From: Polaromonas sp.
Lineage (GTDB): Bacteria; Pseudomonadota; Gammaproteobacteria; Burkholderiales; Burkholderiaceae_C
Direction of reading: 5' to 3'
DNA: 64,000 nucleotides
Assembly: GCF_029945685.1 (NCBI RefSeq)
Contig: NZ_JAQSDA010000028.1
Span: 62,001-126,000, forward strand
Of this stretch, positions 50,018 to 59,609 are shown one piece after another. Both the position numbers and the translations under genes were made by a program. The notes under the pieces are model-generated. The model saw only the letters and a program-made list of their open reading frames with translations, had not been told where the DNA came from and searched no databases. Position 1 is the first letter of the stretch, and every line of letters begins with the position of its first letter.

Positions 50018-50935
50018 TCAACTTGACGCCGCCCGGCGAATAGCCGCAGCCGCGGCATCGACCGCCTCGTTGGCTACATCCACCAAATTGAACCAGCGAG
50101 CAAAGCCGTGGGTGAGACTGGGCCATGTTCTGGTTTCCACGGCTACACCCGCCTCCTTGAGTTGCTGTGCGTAGCGCTCGCCGTCGACGCGCAACACGTC
50201 GTATTCGGCTACGGCGATCCACGCCGGCGGTGATCCCGCGAGCGGGGCGCGCATCGGAGCGATGCGCGGATCACTCCACTGCGCCTCAGGAGCGTAGTTC
50301 GAGAAAAACCAGCGCATGTCTTCACGCGTGAGCGAGAAGCCCTCAGCGCATTCCTGATAGCTCGACGTGTCAAAGTCTTGATCGGTCACCGGATAAAAGA
50401 GCAGTTGCAGCGCGATCTCGATCTCGGCCGCGAGAGCGCGCGCCGCCACGGTGACGAGGTTGGCACCCGCACTGTCACCGACCACGATGAGTGCAGCATC
50501 TTTAACTGCCAGCTCGGCGCGCTGAGCCCAAGCCCAGCGAATTGCATCTTCGGCGTCTTCAAGGCCGGCAGGGAAGGGGTGCTCCGGCGCTAGGCGGTAG
50601 TCCACGCTGAGCACCGCGCAGTCGCTGCGGGCGGCTAACGCCCGGGCCAGTGCATCGAAGCCTTCCACCGAGCCCGCCACCCAGCCGCCACCGTGCACGT
50701 AGACCACCAGGCCGAGCACCTGACCCGCTGGCCGGTACAGCGTGGCCGGCACCGGGCCGCTGCGCCCGGGCAGCGTCAGCGGACGAACCGATCCGAGCTC
50801 CGGTCCGACCCCCAGCGACTTGGCACCGGCGGCCACCGCCTCGCGCGCGGCGGCGATGGTGCCGGCCGAGAGCGCCGGCCGACCCGCGGCTTGGGCGGCG
50901 TTCAACGCGGCCTGAAATACAGGATGCAAGGGCAT
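50018..50935 (-). CDS. Alpha/beta hydrolase, HSL-type esterase (island set 2)
   Basis: A 305-residue hydrolase with HGGGW (81-85), nucleophile Ser155 in GDSAG, and downstream Asp and His of the triad (EYDVLRVDGE; LTHGFARWFN). Same family as the enzyme at 44791-45723 but clearly diverged. Placed between the binding protein and the BVMO, it is the likely lactone or ester hydrolase of the second set. Confidence 0.88.
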   Translation of the reverse strand: MPLHPVFQAALNAAQAAGRPALSAGTIAAAREAVAAGAKSLGVGPELGSVRPLTLPGRSGPVPATLYRPAGQVLGLVVYVHGGGWVAGSVEGFDALARALAARSDCAVLSVDYRLAPEHPFPAGLEDAEDAIRWAWAQRAELAVKDAALIVVGDSAGANLVTVAARALAAEIEIALQLLFYPVTDQDFDTSSYQECAEGFSLTREDMRWFFSNYAPEAQWSDPRIAPMRAPLAGSPPAWIAVAEYDVLRVDGERYAQQLKEAGVAVETRTWPSLTHGFARWFNLVDVANEAVDAAAAAIRRAASS

Positions 50936-50957
50936 GGCAACGGTCCTTCAGGAAGGG

Positions 50958-52148
50958 TCACATCTTGCAAAGCGGCGAGGGCGGCGGCGTGAGCGCGGCG
51001 CCGAAGCGCTGCTCGACCACCGGTCTCAGCACCCCCTCAACGCGCTTGACGCGCCCGGCATAGTTCGGTAGGACCAACTGGTTGTCCTGTGCACGCATGA
51101 GCGCCGGACCATACAGGCTCTCGACGGTGGCGCCGCGCAGCGCCTTGGCCACATCCTCGGGCTTGACGCTGCCGGCCTTCTTGACACCATCGAACATGAC
51201 CAACATGCCGTTGTAGGCCTGGCCTTCGTTGTCGGTGGGCAGGCGGTTGAAGCGCGCCTTCCAGTTCGCCACGAAGGCCTTGTTGCGCGGGGTGTCGATG
51301 TCCGGCGAATAGGCCGTGTTTCCGATGGTGTTCTCCAACGCAGTGCCGGTGGCGTCCACCACGAAGTTCTGGATCAACGCATGGCCGATGATCTTCTTGG
51401 CGGGGATCAGGCCGAACTCCTGAGCCTGCTTGATGAACGCGATCGCATCGCGTCCGACTTCGGCCACCCAGATCGCTTCGGCGTCAGAGGCCTTGAGCTG
51501 GGCGATGTAGGGCGAAAAGTCCTTCGTTCCCAGCGGCGCGTAGAGGCTGAGCGACACGCTCTTGCCCATCGATTTCACCGCGCGTTCGAAGGCTTCGCCG
51601 GAGTCACGTCCCCACACGTAGTCGGCACCCAGCACGGCGAACTTTTTCTCTTTGAAGGTCTTCGACCACTCGACGATCATGGCTAGATCCATCGCATCTG
51701 AATGGTTGGTGCGGAAGTGGCGGGGGCGGCAGGTGTCACCGGTGAGCTTGTCGCTCTTGCTTGCCACGGTGAAATACAGCGCATTCCAGCGGTCTAGGCT
51801 CTGGGACAGGGCCAGCGATGCCGACGAAGGAATCGATCCGATGAGCAGGTTGTGACCGTCACGCGCCAGCTTCTCGGCCACGCGCCGTGCCGCCTCGGGT
51901 GTGCTCTCGTCGTCAGCCGTCTGTACCAATACCTGTCGGCCGTCGACGCCGCCCCGCGCGTTGGCCTCTTCCACTGCGAACTGCACCGCGCGGATAACTT
52001 CCTCGCCCTGTTGTGCAAAAACGCCTGACTTCGACGACGCGAGCCCAATCTTCATTGGCTCCTTGCCTTGCGATAACGCCGCCAGGGGTGCTGCGGCCAG
52101 CAGCGCAAATGCCGCGATCGTGCGGCGGGTAAAACGGAATGCCTGCAT
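50958..52148 (-). CDS. ABC transporter substrate-binding protein, Peripla_BP_6 (island set 2, paralogue b)
   Basis: A 396-residue binding protein: signal peptide with FTRRTIAAFALLAAAPLAAL, then PMKIGLASSKSGVFAQQGEE. Paralogue of the protein at 47146-48336, same length. It follows livF by 68 bases and is the natural partner of LivHMGF in this operon. Confidence 0.9.
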   Translation of the reverse strand: MQAFRFTRRTIAAFALLAAAPLAALSQGKEPMKIGLASSKSGVFAQQGEEVIRAVQFAVEEANARGGVDGRQVLVQTADDESTPEAARRVAEKLARDGHNLLIGSIPSSASLALSQSLDRWNALYFTVASKSDKLTGDTCRPRHFRTNHSDAMDLAMIVEWSKTFKEKKFAVLGADYVWGRDSGEAFERAVKSMGKSVSLSLYAPLGTKDFSPYIAQLKASDAEAIWVAEVGRDAIAFIKQAQEFGLIPAKKIIGHALIQNFVVDATGTALENTIGNTAYSPDIDTPRNKAFVANWKARFNRLPTDNEGQAYNGMLVMFDGVKKAGSVKPEDVAKALRGATVESLYGPALMRAQDNQLVLPNYAGRVKRVEGVLRPVVEQRFGAALTPPPSPLCKM

Positions 52149-52216
52149 GTTGTCTCCTTGTGTATGCTGAAAAAACCGGCGTGCCGGCAACGGCACTCCG
52201 TCGAATGACGTGCCCG

Positions 52217-52915
52217 CTACACCATGACGTGCTGATGCAATGTCTCCAGGCTGGCTGCGTCCACATCGCCCTGCGCCACGATCGACCCCTTGGCCATGGC
52301 GCAATAGCGCTGCGCGACGCGCATGACCAGGCTCATGTTCTGCTCGATCAGCAGCAGGGAGATGCCCTGTGCGGCCACCTTGTTGAACACCACCGCCAAC
52401 TGATCGACGATCACCGGCGCCAGGCCTTCGGTGGGTTCGTCCAGCAGAATCAGCGACGGGTTAGCCATGAGCGCCCGGCCGATCGCCAGCATCTGCTGCT
52501 GGCCGCCCGACAGCGCCACCCCGGGCGTGTACGCGCGCTCTTGTAGGATGGGGAAAAGCTCATACACCGCCGGCAGGTTCCAGGGGCCTTTGCGCCTTGT
52601 GGCGGCGCCGAGCAGCAGGTTTTCCTCCACCGACAGATTGGCCACGATGCGCCGGCCCTGCGGCACCACGGCCACACCGGCCTTGGGTGCGATGTAGGGC
52701 CGCGGGCGGGCCACCATGCGATTGCCCACATTCACCGTACCGCCACGCAGCGAGGCCAGGCCGAGCACTGTGTTGACCACGGTTGTCTTGCCGACGCCGT
52801 TGCGGCCGATGAGCGCCAGGCGGTCGCCCTCCCCGATCGACAGGCTCAGTTTGTGCAGGATGTGGGCCGAGCCGTAGAAGGCATCCACGTCTTCGAGTGC
52901 GAGCAACGTGCTCAT
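52217..52915 (-). CDS. livF: ABC transporter ATP-binding protein LivF
   Basis: A 232-residue ATPase with Walker A GRNGVGKTT, PQGRRIVANLSVEENLLLGA, signature LSGGQQQMLAIGRALM and Walker B LILLDEPTEGLAPVIVDQ. Together with LivG it drives uptake by LivHM. Confidence 0.93.
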   Translation of the reverse strand: MSTLLALEDVDAFYGSAHILHKLSLSIGEGDRLALIGRNGVGKTTVVNTVLGLASLRGGTVNVGNRMVARPRPYIAPKAGVAVVPQGRRIVANLSVEENLLLGAATRRKGPWNLPAVYELFPILQERAYTPGVALSGGQQQMLAIGRALMANPSLILLDEPTEGLAPVIVDQLAVVFNKVAAQGISLLLIEQNMSLVMRVAQRYCAMAKGSIVAQGDVDAASLETLHQHVMV

Positions 52916-52973
52916 GGGGTCACCTCCGTGCGATCTTGCGCACCCGCCGCCGTTGAGCGGTTCAAGACTCGGT

Positions 52974-53693
52974 TCATGCCGTGCTCCCCAGGTAGGCCTC
53001 GCGCACGCGCGGGTTGGCGCGCACGCTGGCGGGCGAGCCGTCGGCGATCACGCGGCCCAGTTCGAACACGGTGATGACGTTCGAAATGCCGAAAACCACG
53101 TCCATGTCGTGTTCGACCAGCAGTACCGAGACGTTGCGCCGTGTTGTCAGGGCCTGCAGGTGCTTGGCCAGATCGTGCGACTCTTGTACCGACAGGCCGG
53201 CCATCGGTTCGTCCAGCAGCAGAACAGCGGGCCTGCCCACGAGCGCGAGGGCTAGGTCCAGGCGGCGTTGTTCACCATAGCCAAGGTCGTTCGCCAGCAC
53301 GTCGCCTAGGGGTTCGAGCGCGAGTTCGCGCAGCACGTCCCGGGTGTCGGCCTCGGCATTGGCCGGGTCCATCATGTGCGAGGCAAGTTCCACCTGCCGG
53401 CGCACCGTCATGCCGCCGAAGATGCTGGTACGCTGAAAGCTGCGGGAGAGTCCGCGCTGGCGTCGAGCCCGCACGTCGAGCGCGCTCACATTCTGGCCCA
53501 GCAGGTGGACCTGGCCGCGCGTGAGGCGCCGCCGCCCGGTGATGGCATCGATGACAGTGGACTTGCCGGCACCGTTCGGGCCGATCAATCCACGAATTTT
53601 TCCGCGCTCCAGGCGCAGATCGACGCCGTCTACCGCCTTGACCCCACCATAGTGGATGGCGACGTCGGTCGCCTGTAACACGACGTCGCTCAT
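52974..53693 (-). CDS. livG: ABC transporter ATP-binding protein LivG
   Basis: A 239-residue ATPase: Walker A GPNGAGKST, SRSFQRTSIFGGMTVRRQVELA, signature LGYGEQRRLDLALAL, Walker B AVLLLDEPMAGLS and the LivG tail SPASVRANPRVREAYLG. The ATG overlaps the livM stop (ATGA). Confidence 0.93.
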   Translation of the reverse strand: MSDVVLQATDVAIHYGGVKAVDGVDLRLERGKIRGLIGPNGAGKSTVIDAITGRRRLTRGQVHLLGQNVSALDVRARRQRGLSRSFQRTSIFGGMTVRRQVELASHMMDPANAEADTRDVLRELALEPLGDVLANDLGYGEQRRLDLALALVGRPAVLLLDEPMAGLSVQESHDLAKHLQALTTRRNVSVLLVEHDMDVVFGISNVITVFELGRVIADGSPASVRANPRVREAYLGSTA

Positions 53694-54667
53694 GCCTTGC
53701 CTCCTTTGAGATGACCGGGCCGCGCTATCGAGCGGCCCAACCGCGCCAGCGCGCCGGCGATGCCTTCGGGGGCGAACACCGTCACGACGATGAGCGCGAT
53801 GCCGAAGATCGCCATCCAATGGTTGGCAAAGTCGCCCAGCAAGTCCTTGACGAGAAAGTAGACGATGGCTCCTAGTGCTGGCCCCCAGAGCAGGCGTGTG
53901 CCGCCCACCACCACCATCATCAGCGCCACGCCCGAGACGCTCCAGTGCAGGCTCTCGGGCGAGACGAAACCGGTGTTGATGGCCGATAGCACGCCGGCCA
54001 CCGATGTGATCCCGGCCGACAGCGCGAAGATCGCCGCGCGCGGCAGCAGCGTGCGGATGCCGATGAAGCGCGCGCGCTCCTCATTGTCGCGCGCGGCTTC
54101 GGTGATGGCGCCAAACCTTGTGCGAAGCAACAGCGTGAGAATGATAAGCAACACGATCAGGCTGCCCCAACACACCAGAAACATCGCGCCTGGTTTCAGG
54201 ATCATGGAGGTTGACACGCCGAACAAGGTGGAAGGCCAGTCGATGTTCATGCCGTCGGCGCCGCCCGTGAGGCCGCGCGAGCGCGACGCGGTGAGGAAGA
54301 ACATTTGCCCGATCGCGAGCGTTAGCATGCCGAAGGCGATGCCCGGCACGCGCACGATGATCAGACCGAGCATGAAGGCGAACAGACTGACGCCACCCAC
54401 CGCCAGAACGATGGCGAGTTCGGCAGGCAGGCCCCGCACCTGCAGCAACAGGCCGATCGCATAACCCGTGGTGCCGAAGAAGGCGGCGTGGCCGAAGCTC
54501 GCCATGCCGTTCTGACGCAACAGAAGCCCCAGGCCCAGCGCGAACACGGCATAGATGGCGGCCTGGGTGAACAGCGACAGCACGGTGTTGGAGCCGACCG
54601 CAGTGGCCAAGACACCCCCGAGCGCGAACGCCGCAGCAGCGAGAAGAAGGATGCGCAACAAGCTCAT
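53690..54667 (-). CDS. livM: ABC transporter permease LivM
   Basis: A 325-residue permease with eight or more membrane segments: MASFGHAAFFGTTGYAIGLL, VPGIAFGMLTLAIGQMFFLT, GFVSPESLHWSVSGVALMMV and VVVGGTRLLWGPALGAIVYF. Open frame upstream of the ATG is not coding for a longer protein. Stops inside the livG start. Confidence 0.92.
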   Translation of the reverse strand: MSLLRILLLAAAAFALGGVLATAVGSNTVLSLFTQAAIYAVFALGLGLLLRQNGMASFGHAAFFGTTGYAIGLLLQVRGLPAELAIVLAVGGVSLFAFMLGLIIVRVPGIAFGMLTLAIGQMFFLTASRSRGLTGGADGMNIDWPSTLFGVSTSMILKPGAMFLVCWGSLIVLLIILTLLLRTRFGAITEAARDNEERARFIGIRTLLPRAAIFALSAGITSVAGVLSAINTGFVSPESLHWSVSGVALMMVVVGGTRLLWGPALGAIVYFLVKDLLGDFANHWMAIFGIALIVVTVFAPEGIAGALARLGRSIARPGHLKGGKA

Positions 54668-54681
54668 GCGATATCCCCTGC

Positions 54682-55530
54682 TCAGGTGCGGCTGCCAGCG
54701 AGGCCGGAAGGCCTCCACAGCAACACGGCGATCATCAGGGCGAACGGAAGCACTGCGGACGCCGCCGGGAGATATACCGCGCCTAGCGACTGCACCAGAC
54801 CCAGCACGATGGCCGCAACGAAGGCGCCAGCGAGACTGCCTAAGCCGCCGATCACCACCACTACGAAGGAATCGATCAGCACGTCGCTGCTCATGGACGG
54901 TGAGAGCGCCAGGAAGGGCGCGGCCACCACACCGGCCAAGCCCGCCAGCGCAGTACCCAAGCCCACCACGCCGGCCGACAGAGCGTCGGTGTTGACGCCC
55001 TGCATAGCAGTGGTGGTCGGGTCGGTGCTGGAGGCCCGCACGAACAGGCCCGCGCTCGAGTAGCGCAGCCACAGGCTCAGGCCGATAGCCACCAAGGTGC
55101 CCACACCGATCACGGCCACGCGGTAGGCCGGCACGGACATGCCCAGCAGTTCGATTGAGGTGCTCAGCAGGCCGGGCGCGGGCATGGAGAGATTGCCGCG
55201 TCCCCACACCGTTTGCACGAAGTCCTCGACCACGAGCAGGAGCCCGAAGGTCACCAGCACGACAGTGAGCGGATCGCGGTCCTGCAGAAGGCGAAAACCA
55301 AAGCGGTCTAGCAGGACGCCCAGCGCCGCCATTACGGCCGGCGCCGCGACCAGGGCCACCCAGAAGTTGCTGTGCACGGCGATCGAGTAGCCCAGATACG
55401 CACCGAGCATGTAGAGCGAACCGTGGGCGAAATTTACCACACGGCGTAAGCCATAGATGAGCGCTAGGCCAGAGCACATGACGATCAGCAGCGCGCCATA
55501 GACCAGTCCGTTGAAAATGTGGATGAGCAT
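54682..55530 (-). CDS. livH: ABC transporter permease LivH
   Basis: A 282-residue permease: NGLVYGALLIVMCSGLALIY, GLRRVVNFAHGSLYMLGAYL and VVVIGGLGSLAGAFVAAIVL. Starts 11 bases after the NIPSNAP gene. Confidence 0.93.
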   Translation of the reverse strand: MLIHIFNGLVYGALLIVMCSGLALIYGLRRVVNFAHGSLYMLGAYLGYSIAVHSNFWVALVAAPAVMAALGVLLDRFGFRLLQDRDPLTVVLVTFGLLLVVEDFVQTVWGRGNLSMPAPGLLSTSIELLGMSVPAYRVAVIGVGTLVAIGLSLWLRYSSAGLFVRASSTDPTTTAMQGVNTDALSAGVVGLGTALAGLAGVVAAPFLALSPSMSSDVLIDSFVVVVIGGLGSLAGAFVAAIVLGLVQSLGAVYLPAASAVLPFALMIAVLLWRPSGLAGSRT

Positions 55531-55541
55531 CGGTGTCCTTG

Positions 55542-55880
55542 TCAGAGTTGCCGGACGCAGGGCAGATCGGTGCGACGGATGAGTTGTGTCTCTTGGGAGA
55601 TGATGAGGTGCTCGGAGGCCGAGAGGTAGGCCGGGAAGTCCGGATGCGCATCGCGCCCCCTAGAGCGGCGCTCGTAGTCGGTCATGTCGTCGTAGCCCCA
55701 GAGGTGAACGAACTGATTCTGCCGGCCGACGAAGCTGGTGTAGAAACCCAGAGGCGTGCCTAGGGTCTTGAGCAGCACCGGCATGGCCAGGCGGTCGAAG
55801 ACCTCCAGGAACTCCGGCATCTTGCGAAGCGTGATGGTGTAGATGCGGTGATCGACCAGCGCTTTAGACGGCGACAGCAT
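55542..55880 (-). CDS. NIPSNAP family protein
   Basis: A 112-residue protein of the ferredoxin-like NIPSNAP fold: VDHRIYTITLRKMPEFLEVF at the start, then LGFYTSFVGRQNQFVHLWGYDDMTDYERR. It overlaps the stop of the upstream KstD-like gene by 17 bases. Family members are frequent in aromatic and alicyclic catabolic operons; the biochemical role is unknown. Confidence 0.88.
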   Translation of the reverse strand: MLSPSKALVDHRIYTITLRKMPEFLEVFDRLAMPVLLKTLGTPLGFYTSFVGRQNQFVHLWGYDDMTDYERRSRGRDAHPDFPAYLSASEHLIISQETQLIRRTDLPCVRQL

Positions 55881-57636
55881 GGGCCTCCTCCTGTTGAACG
55901 GCTGTCTCCAGGCCAGGTTCGAGGCCGGCCATGAAACGCCCGGTGAGGTAGCCGAAGGTCATGATCGGCCCCAGAGTGATGCCCGCGCCGGGGTAGTTGC
56001 CGCCCATTACGCTGGCGCGGTCGTTGCCTACGGTGAACAGGCCGGTGATCGGCTCACCCTGTGGGCCGATCACGCGGCCGGCCACATCGGTGGTGATGCC
56101 ATCGAAGCTGCCTAGGTCGCCCACCAGCAGCTTGAGCGCGTAGTACGGGCCATCACCGATCGGTGCCACGCAGGGGTTGGGCTTGTGTTCTGGGTCGGCC
56201 AGGTAGCGGTTGAACGAGTTGCGACCACGGCCGAACTCGGGGTCTTCGCCGCGCACCGCCCCTTTGTTGTAGGTGCGCACCGCCTGCTCCAGGCCGGCAG
56301 GATCGATGCCGGCGCTCTTCGCCAGATCGTCCAGCGTGCGGCCCTTGTTCAGGTACCCATTGCGTACAAAGCCGCCCAGGGGCATGGGTGCGGGCTTGGC
56401 ATAGCCCAGGCCGTACTTGCTGATGGTGGCCTGATCGCAGATCAGCCACATCGCAGTCTCGCGGTCGTTCTTGCAAGCCTCGATCATGGCCGCGCCGACG
56501 TCGTGGTACGAGTTCGATTCGTTGGTGAAGCGCCGCCCGTTCCTCAGCACTCCGATGATTCCGGGCTTATAGCGGTCTAGCAGGTGCGGGAAGGCGCCAA
56601 AGCTGCCGTCCTTGCGGGGCACCTTGGACGTGGGCATCCACGCTGCGGCCGAGGCGAAGCGGATCGGCACCGAGCCACCCACCTGTTCGGCCATGCGCGC
56701 ACCGTCGCCGGTGTTATCGGTGGGCACGGGCGAGAAGTGCTCGCCGCCGCGCCGCACGTGCGGGTAGGCACTTTGCAGGCGCTTGAGGTCGTGCGCGAAT
56801 CCACCGGTGGCCAGCACCACGCCCTTGCGCACGCGGATGACGCGTTCGCCGTCCGGGCCGCTGACGCGCGCGCCAACCACGCGGCCGTTCTCCACCAGCA
56901 GCTCTTGCGCCGGCGTGGCGGTGTGAATGGGAATCCTTAGATCCAGCGCCGACTTGGCCAACCGCGCCGCCAGCGCGTTACCACTGGTGACCTGCACGCC
57001 GCGGTGGTAGAGCACCAGTTCCTGGACGTGGTTGACCAAGCGCTTGCACACATACATGGCCGACTTCAACGACTTGGTCGCGTTGAAGAAGTGTTTGAGG
57101 TCGGCGTTGGACGAGTTGAACATCATGCCGATGAAGGTGATGGTCTTCAGCGGCGGGCGCAAGCGCGCCATGTCTTCACCCAGGCCGCGAATATCAAACG
57201 GTGCGGCCAGAATCGAACGACCAATATCCACGCCACCGTCGACATCGGGGTGGTAGTCGGGGTAGAGCGTGGGGATGAACTTGACCTCGGTCTCGCGCTC
57301 GAAGAAGTCCACCATCTCCGGGCCTCGGTCCACGAAAGCCTCGACCGCCGGACCATCGAAGTAGGCGCCCGTTTCGGCGCGCATGTAGCGCATCACCGCT
57401 TCGCGACTGTCCTGAATACCGGCTTTGCGCGCGTGTGAGGTGCCGGGAATCCAGAGCACGCCGCCCGAGAATGCGGTGGTTCCGCCGAACACTGGCGCTT
57501 TCTCGACCACCACCACGTCCAGCCCGTGGTGCTTGGCGCTGATCGCGGTGGACAGGCCACCGGCGCCCGCGCCGATCACCAGCACGTCGCATTCGGTTAT
57601 CGGGGCCTTTGGCCGTATTGCAGCAGAAATAGTCAT
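55864..57636 (-). CDS. KstD-like FAD-dependent dehydrogenase
   Basis: A 590-residue FAD_binding_2 protein. N-terminal CDVLVIGAGAGGLSTAISAK and VVVVEKAPVFGGTTAFSGGV bind FAD; the C-terminus NYPGAGITLGPIMTFGYLTGR is typical of 3-ketosteroid delta1-dehydrogenases and the related cyclohexanone dehydrogenase. It should introduce a double bond next to a ring ketone; the true substrate is not evident. The ATG at 57636 lies 31 bases after the SDR stop. A broken relative is at 45727-45960. Confidence 0.87.
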   Translation of the reverse strand: MTISAAIRPKAPITECDVLVIGAGAGGLSTAISAKHHGLDVVVVEKAPVFGGTTAFSGGVLWIPGTSHARKAGIQDSREAVMRYMRAETGAYFDGPAVEAFVDRGPEMVDFFERETEVKFIPTLYPDYHPDVDGGVDIGRSILAAPFDIRGLGEDMARLRPPLKTITFIGMMFNSSNADLKHFFNATKSLKSAMYVCKRLVNHVQELVLYHRGVQVTSGNALAARLAKSALDLRIPIHTATPAQELLVENGRVVGARVSGPDGERVIRVRKGVVLATGGFAHDLKRLQSAYPHVRRGGEHFSPVPTDNTGDGARMAEQVGGSVPIRFASAAAWMPTSKVPRKDGSFGAFPHLLDRYKPGIIGVLRNGRRFTNESNSYHDVGAAMIEACKNDRETAMWLICDQATISKYGLGYAKPAPMPLGGFVRNGYLNKGRTLDDLAKSAGIDPAGLEQAVRTYNKGAVRGEDPEFGRGRNSFNRYLADPEHKPNPCVAPIGDGPYYALKLLVGDLGSFDGITTDVAGRVIGPQGEPITGLFTVGNDRASVMGGNYPGAGITLGPIMTFGYLTGRFMAGLEPGLETAVQQEEAHAVAV

Positions 57637-57667
57637 TTGCGAAGTGCCTCGTAAAAGGGCGATGCCG

Positions 57668-58486
57668 TCACAGCGGCCCGCCGTCATTGAAACCCGGCCT
57701 GGGCACCAGATCCATGAGCATGGAAGACATGCCGCCATCGACCAAAATATCCGTTCCGTTGACGTACGCTGAACGCTTACTGATAAGAAAGAGTGCAACG
57801 TCGGCGATGTCACAAGGCTCGCCGATGCGCTTGCTGGCCGTGATGGCCGAACGCCGTTGCTCGATGCCGGGCTGCGCATAGAACGCTGCCGACAGTGCGG
57901 TACGGATCATCCCGGGGCAGATGGTATTGCTGCGGATGCCCAAGGGACCCCACTCCACCGACATCTGCCGGGACAGTAGGCGCACACCGGCTTTGCTCGC
58001 GCTGTACGCGCCGCTGTTCGTCTGGGGGAAATGGCCCGCGATGGAGGCCACGTGCACCATGGCACCGCCGCCCTGCTCACGCATGTCGCGCGAAAACGCG
58101 CGCGCGCACAAGAGATAACCCGTTAGGTTGACGGCCATCACGGCATTCCACTCCTCCAGCGAGATGTCATCCAAGCTGTTCGAGCGCAGCATACCTGCGT
58201 TGTTCACAAGGCCTGTGCACGGCCCCAGCCGCGCGCGTACTTCATCGGCGGCAGCGGCGACCTCGTCTTCGCGTGAAGTGTCGCAACCGATGGCAATCAC
58301 CTCCGAACCCGTCAGGGACAGTTCTTCCCCTACGCGCTGGCAGTTGCCCTCGTCTCGGTCTAGCAATGCCAAACGCGCACCAGCCTGCGCCAGCGCGCGC
58401 GCCACGGCCGCGCCAATGCCGCTTGCGGCTCCGGTGACCACGCAGACGCGATCCGACAAGTCCAACCAGTCGCGCAAATCAGCCAC
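57668..58486 (-). CDS. SDR family oxidoreductase (first gene of the 12-gene operon)
   Basis: A 272-residue classical SDR: VVTGAASGIGAAVARALAQAG, NNAGMLRSNSLDD, HVASIAGHFPQ, catalytic YSASK, CPGMIRTALS and YVNGTDILVDGG. Asp after strand 2 (LLDRDEG) favours NAD. It heads the operon and is divergent from the AraC regulator, as expected for an alcohol dehydrogenase of the pathway. Confidence 0.87.
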   Translation of the reverse strand: MADLRDWLDLSDRVCVVTGAASGIGAAVARALAQAGARLALLDRDEGNCQRVGEELSLTGSEVIAIGCDTSREDEVAAAADEVRARLGPCTGLVNNAGMLRSNSLDDISLEEWNAVMAVNLTGYLLCARAFSRDMREQGGGAMVHVASIAGHFPQTNSGAYSASKAGVRLLSRQMSVEWGPLGIRSNTICPGMIRTALSAAFYAQPGIEQRRSAITASKRIGEPCDIADVALFLISKRSAYVNGTDILVDGGMSSMLMDLVPRPGFNDGGPL

Positions 58487-58712
58487 GCTGCGTCCCTGCT
58501 TCGATGCTCAAAAAGCTGGTGAAAAACCGGCTGTGAGATGGGGCAATGACGAGATGAAAATCGAACATTGCGCGAACGCTATCGCTAGGTTTATACATAG
58601 AAATGTCTCCTGACTTTTATAACCGGAAGTGTGCATTGAGGGGAAGGATGAAACCTTGACGATTTCTGCAAAAACCAGGACAATTTCGGCATCAAAAGCC
58701 AGTGTTTTCCCT

Positions 58713-59609
58713 ATGTCACGAAACATTCCCGACTATGCGCTCTACGGTGATCAAGCCCAGCCCAGCTGGATCGATTCTTTCCATTTCGAACGAATTCCTG
58801 ACCGCTCACGGCCCTACAACTGGGAAATCCAGCCCCATGTGCACAACGCTTTCATTCAGTTGTTGCTGATCCAACGAGGGGGTGGAAAGGTTCTGCTGAA
58901 GGGCGCGAACTGGCCGATCAATACGCCTTGCCTGGTCAAGATTCCTGCGCAAAACGTGCATGGATTCCACTTCTCGTCCGACATTGATGGACCGGTTGTA
59001 ACTGCAACGCAGAAGCCCCTGGAATCGCTCGCCGGTATCGTCGCGCCTGATTTGCTCCAGTCCATCCGGACGCCCGAGGTACTGCCGGTCACCGCGCGCG
59101 ACTCAGACGCGTTGATGCCGCTGTTCACCGCGATCGAACATGAATGGCGCACCAGCGCGGTGGGAACGGTGGCGGCCGGCATGTTAATCGTCACTGCGCT
59201 GCTGGTGCAGGTCGCACGAATCAGCGATGCCCTGAAACCGGTGTCCCATCCTGCCCCAGCGCGCAAGGCAGTGCAATTGGAAAAGTTTCGGGCACTTGTT
59301 GACGAACACTTTCGCGAGCACCTGTCGGTCGATGCGTATGCTCAGGAACTAAGCGTGACCGGCGGACAGCTCACCAGAATCTGCCGCGATGTGCTGGGCA
59401 TATCGGCGCTGAACGTGATCAATGCCAGATTAGTGCACGAAGCTCAGCGCGACTTGGTATACACCATCAGCAGTGTGAAGATCATCGCGATGAACCTTGG
59501 CTTCGCCGATGAGGCCTATTTTGCACGCTTCTTTCGCAAGCACACCGGTCTGAGTCCAAAAAATTTCAGGAACAAAGCCCTGGACAACATCGGAAGTCTC
59601 CGTCGTTGA
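58713..59609 (+). CDS. AraC family transcriptional regulator (PobR-like)
   Basis: A 298-residue regulator with an N-terminal cupin-type sensor (RPYNWEIQPHVHNAFIQLLLIQRGGG) and a C-terminal double HTH (SVDAYAQELSVTGGQLTRICRDVLG; IAMNLGFADEAYFARFFRKHTG). The N-terminus is like PobR, the 4-hydroxybenzoate activator. The start at 58713 (MSRNIPDYALYG) fits that family; a GTG at 58629 is possible. Divergent from the 12-gene operon across a 226-base gap, so it is the likely activator. Confidence 0.85.
   Translation: MSRNIPDYALYGDQAQPSWIDSFHFERIPDRSRPYNWEIQPHVHNAFIQLLLIQRGGGKVLLKGANWPINTPCLVKIPAQNVHGFHFSSDIDGPVVTATQKPLESLAGIVAPDLLQSIRTPEVLPVTARDSDALMPLFTAIEHEWRTSAVGTVAAGMLIVTALLVQVARISDALKPVSHPAPARKAVQLEKFRALVDEHFREHLSVDAYAQELSVTGGQLTRICRDVLGISALNVINARLVHEAQRDLVYTISSVKIIAMNLGFADEAYFARFFRKHTGLSPKNFRNKALDNIGSLRR

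Noticed and set aside
54668..55651. In-frame upstream extension of livM over livH
   Set aside because: The extension is antisense-free but out of frame with livH and codes for Arg/Pro-rich nonsense; LivM starts normally at 54667.
58508..58726. Small minus-strand frame in the SDR/AraC divergent gap
   Set aside because: It occupies the promoter region and lacks a ribosome-binding site or conserved features.
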